Counted from the first letter of the stretch, positions 28,540 to 38,054 are shown. The stretch is DNA of 64,000 nucleotides from Faecalibacterium prausnitzii (GCF_003287405.1 NZ_PRLD01000005.1:62001-126000), one strand, 5' to 3'. Translations and numbers: made by a program. Notes: a model not told the origin generated them from the letters alone.

Positions 28540-28575
28540 AAAAAACACCCCGAAGTCCTAAGACTTCGAGGTGTT
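28540..28575 (-). terminator. Terminator of the tRNA-Asp/tRNA-Thr transcript
   Basis: Arms 28544-28557 and 28562-28575 (one G-U pair), then a T run on the minus strand, directly after tRNA-Thr. Confidence 0.85.
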
Positions 28576-28581
28576 TGCCTT

Positions 28582-28657
<76 letters not shown>

Positions 28658-28660
28658 AAA

Positions 28661-28737
28661 TGGCGACCCGGATCGGGCTCGAACCGACGACCCCCAGCGT
28701 GACAGGCTGGTGCTCTAACCAACTGAGCTACCGGGCC
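28661..28737 (-). tRNA. tRNA-Asp (anticodon GTC)
   Basis: Acceptor GGCCCGG/CCGGGTC, encoded CCA, anticodon stem CCAGC/GCTGG around CTGTCAC (anticodon GTC), and T-loop GTTCGAGCC. 77 nt. Confidence 0.97.
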
Positions 28738-28857
28738 ATGATCGCTCAAGTTCGTGCGGCGTCTTACCGCGGGAACGTGCTCTATTATATCGAAAAGTCG
28801 GCCTGTTGTCAAGCACAAATTTGCAGAAAATGCAATTTTTTGCAGAAGGGGGTAAAG

Positions 28858-28994
28858 ACCCCTTCCGTCTGCTCCCTTTGGTCGCAGCCACCTTCCCCAA
28901 GGGGACGGCTTTTGGCGGTGGCGGTAAAGTTTCCGGGCGCGCCAAAGGCCCCATCTTAGAGGGGGCTGTCGAGCGCAGCGAGACTGGGGGAGTT
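28858..28994. repeat. Family A-like palindromic repeat, diverged copy A5
   Basis: Lies in the 300-bp gap between tRNA-Asp and tRNA-Trp. It has CCTTCCGTCTGCTCCCTTTG at one end, a CTTCCCCAAGGGGA block, a centre similar to A2 (GGTAAAGTTTCCGG), and a right end TCGAGCGCAGCGAGACTGGG. It is shorter and less conserved than A1-A4. Confidence 0.65.
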
Positions 28995-29038
28995 TTACTA
29001 AAAACAAAACGCACAAGTTCCGAAGAACCTGTGCGTCA

Positions 29039-29114
29039 TGGCAGGGGTAGTAAGTTTCGAACTCACGGCACGCGGTTTTGGAGACCGCTGCTCTACCAGC
29101 TGAGCTATACCCCT
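29039..29114 (-). tRNA. tRNA-Trp (anticodon CCA)
   Basis: Acceptor AGGGGTA/TACCCCT, encoded CCA, anticodon stem GCGGT/ACCGC around CTCCAAA (anticodon CCA), and T-loop GTTCGAAAC. 76 nt. Confidence 0.97.
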
Positions 29115-29181
29115 ATATACATTCGCTGAATGCTTGATTATTATAGCCGATGCAAAGGGGAATGTCAAGCCTTATTTTTAC

Positions 29182-29652
29182 TTATTTCTCATTTTTTGTG
29201 CCGCCGCAGCTGCAGCAGCTCTCCTGCGCGGCGGAATCCGGTGCGGGCAGCTGGCTTGCCAGCTGTTCCAGTGTGACGCTGTCGATATACTGGTTGATCA
29301 CCTCGTCCAGCCCCGCCCAGAACGGCAGGGTGAAGCACTGCTCGGACATGGGGCACTCGTTGGTCACGCTGCCAAGGCACGGAATGGGCGCTACGCTGCC
29401 CTCGATGGCGCGCAGGATCTCGCCGGCGGTGTAGTCGGCAGGGTCTTTTGTCAGGCGGTAGCCGCCCTGACTGCCCCGCTCGCTCTTGACCAGCCCCACC
29501 CGCGCCAGCGGGGTGACGATCTGCTCCAGATATTTCAGGCTCAGGTTCTGCCGTTCGCTGATCTCCTTCAGGCTGACGGTGGTGCCCGGCGCATAGCGCG
29601 CCAGCTCCGCCATCAGGCGCAGGGCGTAGCGGCTCTTGGTGGAAAATTTCAT
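29182..29652 (-). CDS. Rrf2 family regulator, IscR-like
   Basis: 156 residues. Winged helix (~1-65; STKSRYALRLMAELARYA, ISERQNLSLKYLEQI) followed by three Cys at 92, 100 and 106 (PCLGSVTNEC, PMSEQC) that match the 2Fe-2S ligand positions of IscR-type Rrf2 proteins. A CCSC motif lies near the C-terminus. It probably senses Fe-S status and controls the nifS-nifU genes ~1.4 kb away. Start is the ATG with GGAGAGG upstream; the longer frame has no support. Confidence 0.85.
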   Translation of the reverse strand: MKFSTKSRYALRLMAELARYAPGTTVSLKEISERQNLSLKYLEQIVTPLARVGLVKSERGSQGGYRLTKDPADYTAGEILRAIEGSVAPIPCLGSVTNECPMSEQCFTLPFWAGLDEVINQYIDSVTLEQLASQLPAPDSAAQESCCSCGGTKNEK

Positions 29653-29679
29653 GGTCGTCCTCTCCTTGCTGTATTTCAT

Positions 29680-29748
29680 AGTATAGCACGTTACTCGGAT
29701 TTTGCAAAGGAGAAACCTCTTGTGCAAACAAAAAAGGTCTGTTATCAT
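29680..29748. promoter_or_regulatory. Divergent promoters of the Rrf2 and rhodanese genes
   Basis: Minus strand: -10 TATACT (29680-29685) with -35 TTGCAA (29702-29707, 16-bp spacer) or TTTGCA (17 bp). Plus strand: -35 TTGTGC (29720-29725), 17 bp, -10 TATCAT (29743-29748). Confidence 0.65.
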
Positions 29749-29784
29749 AGGATGGAACAGAACCTATTTTTGAGGAGTGAGAGT

Positions 29785-30108
29785 ATGACAGAGAAGATCA
29801 CCGCCGCAGACGCCATCCGTCTGCTGGATTCCGGCAAGGCCGTGGCTGTGGATGTGCGCGAGCCGGACGAATACGCCGTGGGGCACATCCCCGGGGCAAA
29901 GCTGCTGCCGCTGGGACAGGTCACCGACCGCGCCGCCGAGGTGCTGCCGGACAAAAACGCCCTGTGGCTGGTGTACTGCCGCACCGGACGCCGCAGCGCC
30001 GATGCCGTGCAGAAGCTGGAAGCCCTTGGCTACACCGACCTGCGGGACCTCGGCGGCATTTTAAGCTGGCCCTACGAGATCGAGGGCGATTTTGAGGGGC
30101 ATTTTTAA
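29785..30108 (+). CDS. Single-domain rhodanese (sulfurtransferase-like)
   Basis: 107 residues, one rhodanese domain. Active-site loop YCRTGRRSADAV with the catalytic Cys, plus DVREPDEYAVGHIPGA. It probably handles persulfide sulfur. Its position between the Fe-S regulator and nifS/nifU fits a sulfur-transfer role. TGAGGAGTGAG precedes the ATG. Confidence 0.9.
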   Translation: MTEKITAADAIRLLDSGKAVAVDVREPDEYAVGHIPGAKLLPLGQVTDRAAEVLPDKNALWLVYCRTGRRSADAVQKLEALGYTDLRDLGGILSWPYEIEGDFEGHF

Positions 30109-30111
30109 GGA

Positions 30112-30357
30112 AAACCATTGAAATGCCCTCCGCTTACGCTCTGGGCATAAATAGCGGAAAATTTATTTTTATTTCGCGTTTGTCGCGGCCTGCGGGCCGC
30201 TCCAAACGCATTTTCACAAAAGGGGCTTAGAAAACCGGCGCCCTCCACTCGTGAAAAAGAGCATCTGAAAAGCCCGCAGGCTTTTCAGATGCTCAAATAA
30301 AAAATCCAATTCCGCTAAAAATATCCAGAGCGCAGCGGAGGATATTCCAAATCGTCC
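30112..30357. repeat. Family B palindromic element, copy B2 (both ends present)
   Basis: Left end stem ATGCCC/GGGCAT (30123-30128, 30143-30148); hairpin 30176-30190 with 30195-30209, loop TGCG; linker with TTTTCAC...GTGAAAA; hairpin 30259-30274 with 30279-30294 (16 bp, loop CGCA); right end stem ATATCC/GGATAT (30321-30326, 30340-30345). It fills the gap between the rhodanese and the 30419 gene. Confidence 0.82.
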
Positions 30358-30418
30358 CGCCAAAAAGCCGCTTATTATAATAAGAAGCGCAAAACCACAA
30401 CAGAAAGGAAACCATGCC

Positions 30419-30850
30419 ATGTCGTTCCATGCAAAAGAGTTCGCGGGCAGCCACTGCGGCTGCCGTTACCAGCAGGATTACCGCCCTACTTTAGGTCGGG
30501 ACGGCAAAAAGGAATCCGGCACGCTGGAGGTCATCAAGTTCTACTATGATGGCGCTATCCGCTTTGAGCAGCACTGCTACGGCGAAGCTGCCACCTTTGT
30601 GTTCGGCGTGTGGGCGTCCGGCATGGACGAGGACGGTACCCTGCACTGGGTGCTGCCGGACCGCCGCAAAAGCTACTATGACGAAAGCTATCTGCCCAAA
30701 AAGCTGGACCGGGTGGACGAAGCCGGCAATCTGTACTTTGACGGCGGGGTGTTCCCGTGGAAGCTGGCAGACGACTTTGCCGAGGATAAGCGCTGGGGCT
30801 ACCCCAAGTGGAAGGTGGCGCTGGGCAAGCTGACCGGAAAAGGCAAATAA
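30419..30850 (+). CDS. Hypothetical protein, 143 residues
   Basis: No family recognised. Soluble, no signal or membrane segment, rich in Tyr, Trp, Lys and Asp, with an N-terminal SHCGCRYQQDYRP segment (two close Cys). AAAGGAAACC precedes the ATG and codon use resembles its neighbours, so it looks like a real gene. It sits between the rhodanese and nifS but is separated from both by non-coding DNA, so a link to sulfur metabolism is only positional. Confidence 0.6.
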   Translation: MSFHAKEFAGSHCGCRYQQDYRPTLGRDGKKESGTLEVIKFYYDGAIRFEQHCYGEAATFVFGVWASGMDEDGTLHWVLPDRRKSYYDESYLPKKLDRVDEAGNLYFDGGVFPWKLADDFAEDKRWGYPKWKVALGKLTGKGK

Positions 30851-30913
30851 TGGTTCTTTCCGGCTTTGCGGGCGCAAAAAATTGCTTTTGAACCGGGAAT
30901 TCCAGTATTCCTA

Positions 30914-30943
30914 TTGACATACTAGGGAATGATATGGTATAAC
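30914..30943 (+). promoter_or_regulatory. nifS-nifU promoter with flanking dyad
   Basis: -35 TTGACA (30914-30919), 18 bp, -10 TATAAC (30938-30943). The -35 is embedded in the dyads ATTCC-N14-GGAAT and CCTA-N9-TAGG, placed as an operator would be, possibly for the Rrf2 regulator. Confidence 0.6.
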
Positions 30944-31024
30944 TTATCCGTTGAAAGGATTCCGCGCGTGCGTGCGGGGGTGCCGCCCTGTGGCACACGC
31001 ATTCAATGAGAAAGGGTCATTCTT

Positions 31025-32242
31025 ATGGAAAACACAGAAAAAGTGGTTTATGTAGATAATGCTGCCACCACAGCCTGTGCACCGGAGGTGCTGGAGGTAA
31101 TGGTGCAGGCGCTCAGCGGTGCCTGCGGCAACCCCAGCAGCCATTACAGTGTGGGCTACGAGGCCAAGGAATTCGTGGACACCGGCCGTGCGCAGGTGGC
31201 AAAGGCCATCAATGCAAGTCCGGCGGAGCTCTTCTTTACCAGCTGCGGCTCCGAGGCCGACAACTGGGCCGTAAAGGGCACCGCCTTCACCAAGGCACGC
31301 CAGAACAAAAAGCACCTCATCACCAGCGCTTTCGAGCACCACGCCATCATGCACAGCATGGCTGCACTGGAGCGCATAGGCTTTGAGGTGACCTATATCC
31401 GCCCCACCTCCGAGGGCTACATCCGCCCCGAGGACGTGGAAGCCGCCATCCGTCCCGATACCGCACTGGTCAGCATCATGATGGCCAACAACGAGATCGG
31501 CACTATCCAGCCCATCAAGGAGATCGCCGAGATCGCCCACAAGCATGGCGTGTGGATGCACACCGATGCCGTGCAGGCTGTGGGTGCCATCCCTGTGGAT
31601 GTGAAGGAGCTGGGCGTGGATATGCTGTCCATGAGCGCCCACAAGTTCAATGGCCCCAAGGGCATGGGTGCACTGTACTGCCGCAAGGGCGTATGGCCCC
31701 AGAACCTGATCGATGGCGGCAGTCAGGAGGCCCGCCACCGCGCCGGTACTGAGAACGTAGCCGGTATTGCCGGTATGGGCAAGGCACTGGAAATGGCTAC
31801 CACGCATCTGGATGAGCGCATGGCCCACGAGAGCGAGCTGCGCGATTACGTCATCGACCGCATCCTCAAGAACATCCCGGAAGCCCGCCTGAACGGCGGC
31901 CGCAGCCCCCGTCTGCCCAACAATGTGAACATCAGCTTCCCGGGTCTGGAGGGCGAGACCATCCTGCTGGATCTGGATATGCACGGCATCTGCGCCTCTA
32001 CCGGCTCCGCCTGCAACTCCGACAGTCTGGACCCCAGCCATGTGCTGCTGAGCATCGGCCTGCCGGAGGAGATCGGCCACGGTTCCATGCGGTTCACCTT
32101 TGGCCCGCAGAACACCATGGAGGAAGCAAAATATCTGTGTGACGTGCTGGAGGAGGTCATCCCCCGCCGCCGCGCTATGAGTTGTATGTGGCTGCAGGGT
32201 CAGAACAAGGCCCGCCAGTTCAGCCTGAAGGGAGAGCAGTAA
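31025..32242 (+). CDS. nifS: Cysteine desulfurase (NifS/IscS class)
   Basis: 405 residues. PLP enzyme that takes sulfur from cysteine for Fe-S assembly. PLP Lys in MSAHKFNGPKGMG, N-terminal YVDNAATTACAPEV, and active-site Cys loop STGSACNSDSLDPSHVL. AGAAAGGGTC lies upstream. The scaffold gene starts 2 bp after its stop, so a two-gene operon. Confidence 0.95.
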   Translation: MENTEKVVYVDNAATTACAPEVLEVMVQALSGACGNPSSHYSVGYEAKEFVDTGRAQVAKAINASPAELFFTSCGSEADNWAVKGTAFTKARQNKKHLITSAFEHHAIMHSMAALERIGFEVTYIRPTSEGYIRPEDVEAAIRPDTALVSIMMANNEIGTIQPIKEIAEIAHKHGVWMHTDAVQAVGAIPVDVKELGVDMLSMSAHKFNGPKGMGALYCRKGVWPQNLIDGGSQEARHRAGTENVAGIAGMGKALEMATTHLDERMAHESELRDYVIDRILKNIPEARLNGGRSPRLPNNVNISFPGLEGETILLDLDMHGICASTGSACNSDSLDPSHVLLSIGLPEEIGHGSMRFTFGPQNTMEEAKYLCDVLEEVIPRRRAMSCMWLQGQNKARQFSLKGEQ

Positions 32243-32244
32243 TT

Positions 32245-32688
32245 ATGGCAAGTATGTATAGTGCCAAGGTCATGGAGCATTTCGCAAATCCGCACAACGT
32301 AGGTGAACTGCCCGACGCAAACGGCGTGGGTGAAGTGGGCAACCCCAAGTGCGGCGACATCATGCGGATGTACCTGAAGATCGAGAACAATGTGATCGTG
32401 GACGTTAAGTTCCTCACCTTTGGCTGCGGCGCAGCCATTGCCACCAGCAGCATGGCCACCGACCTGATCAAGGGCAAGACCGTGGACGAGGCGCTGAAGC
32501 TGACCAACAAGGCCGTTGTGGAGGCTCTGGAAGGTCTGCCTCCGGTCAAGGTGCACTGCTCTGTTCTGGCGGAGCAGGCTGTCAAGGCTGCTCTGTCCGA
32601 CTACTACCGCCGTCAGGGCATCGACCCGGAACCCATCGTGGGCAAGCTGGAAGAGGATTGTGAGCACTGCGAGAGCTGCGGCCACTGA
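32245..32688 (+). CDS. nifU: Fe-S cluster scaffold protein (NifU/IscU N-terminal type)
   Basis: 147 residues. The three scaffold Cys are present: NPKCGDIM, TFGCGAAIATSS and VHCSVLAEQA. Asp after the first Cys motif is kept. A short C-terminal tail CEHCESCGH adds three more Cys. It receives sulfur from NifS and iron to build clusters. Start at 32245 (GGGAGAGC upstream), not the earlier frame overlapping nifS. Confidence 0.94.
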   Translation: MASMYSAKVMEHFANPHNVGELPDANGVGEVGNPKCGDIMRMYLKIENNVIVDVKFLTFGCGAAIATSSMATDLIKGKTVDEALKLTNKAVVEALEGLPPVKVHCSVLAEQAVKAALSDYYRRQGIDPEPIVGKLEEDCEHCESCGH

Positions 32689-32711
32689 TCCTGACAATAT
32701 CATAAGCAGCA

Positions 32712-32748
32712 AAAAGAGGACACCGCTTCGTGCGGCGTCCTCTTTTTT
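32712..32748 (+). terminator. Terminator of nifS-nifU
   Basis: Stem 32712-32726 with 32732-32746 (one mismatch), TTCG-type loop, T run. Confidence 0.85.
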
Positions 32749-32775
32749 GTTACAGCGCGCTTGCGGCGCTAAGTT

Positions 32776-34173
32776 TTACAGCTTGCTCAGCTGGGGACCC
32801 TGTGCGGTGTCCTTGACAGCCCAGCCCAGCTCGGTCAGCTGTGCGCGGATGGCGTCTGCGGTGGCCCAGTCCTTGGCCTTCTTGGCGGCAGCGCGCTTTT
32901 CCACCAGTTCGGTCACCTCGGCGGGCACCTCGTCCTTCTTGCGGTTGTACAGCAGACCCAGCACGCCGGTGATCTCGTCAAAGGCGGCGGCTGCGGTCTC
33001 CAGGGCAGCCTTGCTGGAAGCGGCGGACAGGGTGTTGATCTCCTTGACCAAATCAAACACGGCAGCAAGCGCATCCGGGGTGTTCAGGTCGTCGTCCATG
33101 GCGGTGCAGAACTTGGTGCGTGCCTCGGCGGCCTTTTCTTTCAAAGTCTCGTCGGTGCCGAAGTCGGTCTTGCTCAGGGCAAAGTCCAGATTCTCGCGGC
33201 AGGTGTACAGGCGCTCCAGACTGTTCTTGCAGCTTTCGATGAGGTCCACGGTGTAGTTCAGGGGCATCCGGTAGCCGGCGGTCAGCATGAAATAGCGGAT
33301 GGGCTCGTAGCCGTAGAGGTTTGCCACATCCCGCACGGTAAAGAAGTTGTGCAGGCTCTTGGACATTTTCTGGTTGTCCACGTTGATGAAACCGTTGTGC
33401 ATCCAGTAGCGGGCAAACTCGCAGCCGTTGGCGCACTCGCTCTGGGCGATCTCGTTTTCGTGGTGGGGGAAGATCAGATCCTGACCGCCGCAGTGCAGGT
33501 CGATGGTCTTGCCCAGATGGGTGCGGCTCATGGCGCTGCACTCGATGTGCCAGCCCGGGCGGCCCATGCCGTAGGGGCTTTCCCATGCGGGCTCACCGGG
33601 CTTTGCGGCCTTCCAGACGGCAAAGTCGGCGGGGTCCTCCTTCAGGTCGTCCTCCATGCGGCTGCGCAGTTCGCGGTTGCCGCTTTCCAGATCGTCCAGA
33701 TTCAGGTGGCTCAGCTTGCCGTAGCCGGGGTCGCTCTTCACCCGGAAGTATACATCGCCGTTCTTGGCAACGTAGGCGTGGCCGGAGTCGATCAGATCCT
33801 TGACGATATCCAGGATCTGGGGGATATGCTCGGTGGCGCGGGGCTGTACAGTGGGCTTTTCGCAGTTCAGACCGGCGGCATCCTTCAGGTACTCGGCCTC
33901 AAAGCGCTGTGCCACCTCCTTCATGGAGGTGCCCTCTTCCTGTCCCTTCTTGATGAGCTTATCGTCGATATCGGTGATGTTGGAAACGTAGATCACCTTG
34001 TTGCCCCGGTATTCCAGATAGCGGCGCAGGGTGTCGAACACGATCAGCGGGCGTGCGTTGCCGATGTGGATATAGTTGTACACGGTAGGGCCGCAGACGT
34101 AGATGCGGTACTCGCCGGGCACCTGCGGCACAAATTCTTCCTTCTGTCGGGTCAGGGTGTTGAAGATCTGCAT
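32776..34173 (-). CDS. cysS: Cysteinyl-tRNA synthetase
   Basis: 465 residues, full length. Class I signature HIGNARP (HIGH), zinc ligands starting with YVCGPTVYN, and KMSKSLHN (KMSKS). Ends with the anticodon-binding helical domain. Start at 34173 with AAAGGAG upstream. Its mRNA starts with a T-box leader, so it is induced when tRNA-Cys is uncharged. Confidence 0.97.
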   Translation of the reverse strand: MQIFNTLTRQKEEFVPQVPGEYRIYVCGPTVYNYIHIGNARPLIVFDTLRRYLEYRGNKVIYVSNITDIDDKLIKKGQEEGTSMKEVAQRFEAEYLKDAAGLNCEKPTVQPRATEHIPQILDIVKDLIDSGHAYVAKNGDVYFRVKSDPGYGKLSHLNLDDLESGNRELRSRMEDDLKEDPADFAVWKAAKPGEPAWESPYGMGRPGWHIECSAMSRTHLGKTIDLHCGGQDLIFPHHENEIAQSECANGCEFARYWMHNGFINVDNQKMSKSLHNFFTVRDVANLYGYEPIRYFMLTAGYRMPLNYTVDLIESCKNSLERLYTCRENLDFALSKTDFGTDETLKEKAAEARTKFCTAMDDDLNTPDALAAVFDLVKEINTLSAASSKAALETAAAAFDEITGVLGLLYNRKKDEVPAEVTELVEKRAAAKKAKDWATADAIRAQLTELGWAVKDTAQGPQLSKL

Positions 34174-34199
34174 GGTCAATTCTCCTTTTTGTTCCAAAC

Positions 34200-34476
34200 A
34201 GAAGCCGCAAAAAAACGCCCCCGGAGCAGTGCACAGGGCACAGCTCCGAAGGCGGTTTTAAAATCAAAATCGCGGTTCCACTTCTGTTTGTCGCTCAAAG
34301 CCGGTAACGGCGGCGCACCGCACGGCGATACTTCCCCGCAGGGGTTCCCGCCGCGTGCTGTCCGGGCGCACTTTGCGCAGCGGTCTGCAAACAGGCTTCC
34401 AGCCAGCGGCCTGTTCTCTCTGCGCAGACGGTGTGCGGCGCTACTCTGCCCGGATAAACGCATTTATCCTTTTACC
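34200..34476 (-). promoter_or_regulatory. T-box riboswitch of cysS
   Basis: ~275-nt leader with the T-box antiterminator motif TGGAACCGCG (minus strand, 34271-34280), a competing terminator (CGCC..CGGAGC, 34216-34227, with 34243-34254) ending in seven T (34209-34215), and Stem I features (AGAGAG..., GCTGGCTGGAAGC). Expected specifier is a Cys codon (UGC); I did not pin its position. Confidence 0.9.
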
Positions 34477-34481
34477 CTTTT

Positions 34482-34510
34482 ATTATAGCGGTGCGGCACA
34501 GGGAAGTCAA
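34482..34510 (-). promoter_or_regulatory. cysS promoter
   Basis: Minus strand -35 TTGACT (34505-34510), 17 bp, -10 TATAAT (34482-34487). Confidence 0.85.
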
Positions 34511-34739
34511 GGAGGGAACGAAGAACCGGGAGGGGCTGTAAAGGCAAACGGCATCGCAAGATTTTTCCGCAGCGCCGCACTTCCGAAGGAAGCGGCGCTG
34601 CAAATGTCGCTTACCGCTGCGACCCTTCCCGTGAAAATGGACTCCCGGAGCGTCCGCAGACGCTCCGGGAGTCCGAAATCATAGATATTCTTTCCGCTGA
34701 ACTTGCGCAGAGCGAAGCGGAGCGCAATTAAAATCGTCT
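34511..34739. repeat. Family B palindromic element, copy B3 (right portion and linker)
   Basis: Contains the linker GGGGCTGTAAAGGC, a bulged hairpin (GCAGCGCCGC...), a perfect 16-bp hairpin (34639-34654 with 34659-34674, loop CGCA), TTCCGCTGA, and end stem TTGCGC/GCGCAA (34703-34708, 34722-34727). It abuts the cysS -35 on one side and pflA on the other and could terminate pflA. Confidence 0.72.
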
Positions 34740-34743
34740 TTCT

Positions 34744-35496
34744 TTACCCGGGATACCGGCTCACTTCCAGCAGTTCTTCTGCCCGCTTTACCTGCTCTGC
34801 GGTGGGCGGTACTGCGTCCGGCAGGGGGTAGGAAATGCCCAGTTTCTGCCACTTGAACAGCCCTAAGGTGTGGTAGGGCAGCACCTCCACCCGCTGCACC
34901 GTTTTCAGGCTGCGGATAAAGTCTGCTGTTTTGCGCAGACCCTCCTCGTCGTCGGTCAGACCGGGCACAAGGACGTGCCGCACCCACAGCGGGATGCCGA
35001 GGTCGGAGATGCGGCGCGCCATGGCAAGAATGTTGGCGTTGTCTTTGCCGGTGAGCTGCCGGTGGCGCTCCGGGTCGATCTCCTTGAGGTCGAGGATCAC
35101 CAGATTGGTGTTAGCCATCAGACGGTCGAACGCCGCCAGATACGCCGGGTCATCCGGGCGGAAGGGCTGCCCGGCGGTGTCCAGCGCCGTGTGCACGCCC
35201 TTGGCGCGCGCCAGCGTGAAGAACTCGGTCAGAAAGTCCAGCTGCCGCAGTGGCTCGCCGCCGCTGACCGTGATGCCGCCCTTTTTGCCCCAGTAGTTGC
35301 GGTAGCGGTATACCCGCTGGAACAGCGCTTCCGCCGTCCATTCCTCGCCGCCCTCTGCCCATGTTTCGGGGTTGTGGCAGTACTTGCACCGCAGGGCACA
35401 CCCCTGCAAAAACACCACAAAGCGCACGCCGGGGCCGTCCACCGAGCCGAAGGATTCCAGCGAGTGGACGTACCCAAGGGTCTTACAGGACGCCAT
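34744..35496 (-). CDS. pflA: Pyruvate formate-lyase activating enzyme
   Basis: 250 residues. Radical SAM with [10 protein letters not shown] (CxxxCxxC, first Cys in GCALRCKYC). It installs the glycyl radical on PflB. N-terminus [20 protein letters not shown] is typical. Start at 35496, inside the last codons of pflB (14-bp overlap), indicating translational coupling; there is no separate strong ribosome site. Confidence 0.95.
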   Translation of the reverse strand: MASCKTLGYVHSLESFGSVDGPGVRFVVFLQGCALRCKYCHNPETWAEGGEEWTAEALFQRVYRYRNYWGKKGGITVSGGEPLRQLDFLTEFFTLARAKGVHTALDTAGQPFRPDDPAYLAAFDRLMANTNLVILDLKEIDPERHRQLTGKDNANILAMARRISDLGIPLWVRHVLVPGLTDDEEGLRKTADFIRSLKTVQRVEVLPYHTLGLFKWQKLGISYPLPDAVPPTAEQVKRAEELLEVSRYPG

Positions 35497-37735
35497 GGCA
35501 GGTACGGGCCAGCACGTCCAGCTGCTGCTCACGGGTCAGGTCAATGAACTTGACGGCGTAGCCGGAAACGCGGATGGTGAAGTTGGCGTACTCTTCCTTC
35601 TCGGGGTGCTCCATGGCGTCCAGCAGCTTCTCCTTGCCAAAGACGTTCACGTTCAGGTGGTGTGCGCCCTGATCAAAGTAGCCGTCCAGTACCTGCACCA
35701 GATTCTCCACGCGCTCGTCCTCGCTGTGACCCAGTGCCTCGGGGTTGATGGTCTGGGTGTTGGAGATGCCGTCCAGTGCCCAGTGGTAGGGCAGCTTTGC
35801 CACCGAGTTCAGCGAGGCCAGCAGACCGTTCTGCTCTGCACCGTAGCTGGGGGTAGCGCCGGGGGCAAACGGGGTAAAGGCGGCGCGGCCGTCCGGCAGA
35901 GCGCCGGTGTACTTGCCGTACACCACGTTGGAGGTGATGGTCAGGATGGAGGTGGTAGCCTCGGAGTTGCGGTAGGTGTGGCGCTTCTTGATCATCTCAA
36001 GGAAGGTCTTGAGCAGCCACACGCCGATCTCGTCGGCGCGGTCGTCATCGTTGCCGTACTTGGGGAAGTCGCCCTCAATCTCAAAGCCGGTGGCAAGGCC
36101 GTTTTCATCGCGCACCACCTTCACCTTGGCGTACTTGATGGCGCTCAGGGAGTCAATCACGTGGGAGAAGCCTGCAATGCCGGTGGCAAAGGTGCGGCGC
36201 ACATCGGTGTCGATGAGTGCCATCTCGGCTTCCTCGTAGTAGTACTTGTCGTGCATATACTGGATGAGGTTCAGCACGTTGACGTACAGCCCGGCCAGCC
36301 AGTCCAGCATCTGCACATACTTGGGCAGCACCTCGTCATAGGTCAGGTACTCGCTGGTGATGGGGGCGTAGTTGGGGCCGCACTGCTCGTGGCTCTTCTC
36401 GTCCACGCCGCCGTTGATGGCGTACAGCAGGCACTTGGCAAGGTTGGCGCGTGCGCCGAAGAACTGCATCTCCTTGCCGGTCTGGGTGGCAGACACGCAG
36501 CAGCAGATGGAGTAATCATCGCCCCAGACGGGCTTCATCACATCGTCGTTCTCGTACTGGACGCTGCTGGTGTTGACGGACACCTTGGCGGCGTACTTCT
36601 TAAAGGCCTCCGGCAGGGCAGAGGAGTACAGCACGGTCAGGTTGGGCTCCGGTGCGGGGCCCATGTTCTCCAGCGTGTGCAGGAAGCGGTAGCAGTTCTT
36701 GGTGACCATGCTGCGGCCGTCCATGCCGATGCCGCCCACCTCCAGCGTTGCCCACACGGGGTCGCCGGAGAACAGCTGGTTGTAGCTGGGAATGCGGGCG
36801 AACTTGACCATGCGGAACTTCATGACCATGTGGTCGATGAGCTCCTGTGCCTGACTTTCGGTCAGGATGCCCTTGTCCAGATCACGCTGGATATAAATGT
36901 CAAGGAAGGTGGAGATGCGGCCCACGCTCATGGCGGCGCCGTTCTGGGTCTTGATGGCGGCCAGATAGCCGAAGTACAGCCACTGGCAGGCTTCCTTGGC
37001 GTCCTTGGCGGGCTGGGAGATGTCGTAGCCGTAGGCTTCGGCCATCTTCTTCATGCCCTTCAGGGCGCTGATCTGGCGGGCGATCTCCTCGCGCAGACGG
37101 ATGACGTCATCGGTCATGGTGCCGTCGCCGCAGTTGGCAAGATCCTCCTGCTTGAACTGGATCAGGGCGTCGATGCCGTACAGGGCAACGCGGCGGTAGT
37201 CACCCACGATGCGGCCGCGGCCATAGGTATCTGGCAGACCGGTGATGATGTGGGTGTGGCGTGCCTTCTTCATCTCGGGGGTGTAGGCATCGAACACGGC
37301 CTGATTGTGGGTGCGGGTGTAGTCGGTAAAGATCTTGTGCAGCTCGGCAGAGGGCTGGTAGCCGTAGGTGGTGCAGGCCTGCTCTGCCATCTTGATGCCG
37401 CCGTAGGGCATAAAGGCGCGCTTGAGGGGCTTGTCGGTCTGTAAGCCAACGATCTGCTCCAGATCCTTCAGGTTTTCGTCAATATAGCCGGGGCCGTAGG
37501 AGGTCAGGCTGCTGACCACCTCGGTCTCCATATCCAGCACGCCGCCCTTGGCGCGCTCGGCCTTCTGCAGCTGCTGCAAAGCACCCCAAAGCTTATCGGT
37601 AGCCTCGGTGGGGCCTGCCAGAAAGCTTTCGTCGCCGTCATAGGGGGTGTAGTTTTTCTGGATGAAGTCACGCACATTGACCTCTTCCTTCCAGATGCGG
37701 CCTTCAAAGCCTTCCCACTGTTCAAACTGGATCAT
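35483..37735 (-). CDS. pflB: Formate C-acetyltransferase (pyruvate formate-lyase)
   Basis: 750 residues, full length. Splits pyruvate with CoA into acetyl-CoA and formate under anaerobic conditions. Catalytic adjacent Cys in [15 protein letters not shown]-terminal glycyl-radical motif [13 protein letters not shown]. Begins [27 protein letters not shown] before the ATG. First gene of pflB-pflA. Confidence 0.98.
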   Translation of the reverse strand: MIQFEQWEGFEGRIWKEEVNVRDFIQKNYTPYDGDESFLAGPTEATDKLWGALQQLQKAERAKGGVLDMETEVVSSLTSYGPGYIDENLKDLEQIVGLQTDKPLKRAFMPYGGIKMAEQACTTYGYQPSAELHKIFTDYTRTHNQAVFDAYTPEMKKARHTHIITGLPDTYGRGRIVGDYRRVALYGIDALIQFKQEDLANCGDGTMTDDVIRLREEIARQISALKGMKKMAEAYGYDISQPAKDAKEACQWLYFGYLAAIKTQNGAAMSVGRISTFLDIYIQRDLDKGILTESQAQELIDHMVMKFRMVKFARIPSYNQLFSGDPVWATLEVGGIGMDGRSMVTKNCYRFLHTLENMGPAPEPNLTVLYSSALPEAFKKYAAKVSVNTSSVQYENDDVMKPVWGDDYSICCCVSATQTGKEMQFFGARANLAKCLLYAINGGVDEKSHEQCGPNYAPITSEYLTYDEVLPKYVQMLDWLAGLYVNVLNLIQYMHDKYYYEEAEMALIDTDVRRTFATGIAGFSHVIDSLSAIKYAKVKVVRDENGLATGFEIEGDFPKYGNDDDRADEIGVWLLKTFLEMIKKRHTYRNSEATTSILTITSNVVYGKYTGALPDGRAAFTPFAPGATPSYGAEQNGLLASLNSVAKLPYHWALDGISNTQTINPEALGHSEDERVENLVQVLDGYFDQGAHHLNVNVFGKEKLLDAMEHPEKEEYANFTIRVSGYAVKFIDLTREQQLDVLARTCHGVL

Positions 37736-37760
37736 TGGAACCTCCTTGCTCCATTACGCA

Positions 37761-37776
37761 GTTAGCGTTTTCTAAC
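37761..37776. promoter_or_regulatory. Dyad GTTAG-N6-CTAAC in the pflB leader
   Basis: Perfect inverted repeat 20 bp upstream of the pflB ribosome site, repeated with the same 6-bp spacing at 38099-38114. Likely a binding site for an unidentified regulator. Confidence 0.5.
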
Positions 37777-37790
37777 TAATGAGCCTTTGA

Positions 37791-37815
37791 AAAACCGCTC
37801 TGTCTGGGCGGTTTT
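37791..37815 (-). terminator. Terminator-like hairpin in the pflB leader
   Basis: Minus-strand stem AAAACCGC/GCGGTTTT (arms 37808-37815 and 37791-37798) with T's, lying between the pflB promoter and the gene. Possible attenuator. Confidence 0.5.
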
Positions 37816-37910
37816 CTGGGGGCGAAACGGTCTTGCGCTGCCGACTGCGGCAGCCCTTACTACAAGGTGTAGACAAAAATAAAAACCTGCCCACAAAATC
37901 TTGCGTTACT

Positions 37911-37939
37911 ATAATAGCAAGAACCGTTTTAAAAAGCAA
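37911..37939 (-). promoter_or_regulatory. pflB promoter
   Basis: Minus strand -35 TTGCTT (37934-37939), 17 bp, -10 TATTAT (37911-37916). Confidence 0.65.
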
Positions 37940-38054
37940 TAGAAAACAAGTGGGTTTTCTTCCAGCGGAAAGGCTATTCTTTGGGCAGAATGTAGAAAAA
38001 CCGCCGAAACCCCGGCGGTGCATACAATTTGCGAAAAAATTTGCAAATTAAGGG

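Noticed and set aside
35372-37444. 690-codon plus-strand frame across pflB
   Set aside because: Antisense shadow of pflB/pflA; repetitive His/Val/Gly composition.
37817-37905. pflB leader considered as a ZTP (pfl) riboswitch
   Set aside because: The conserved pseudoknot segments are not present; only a simple terminator-like hairpin and a dyad are seen.
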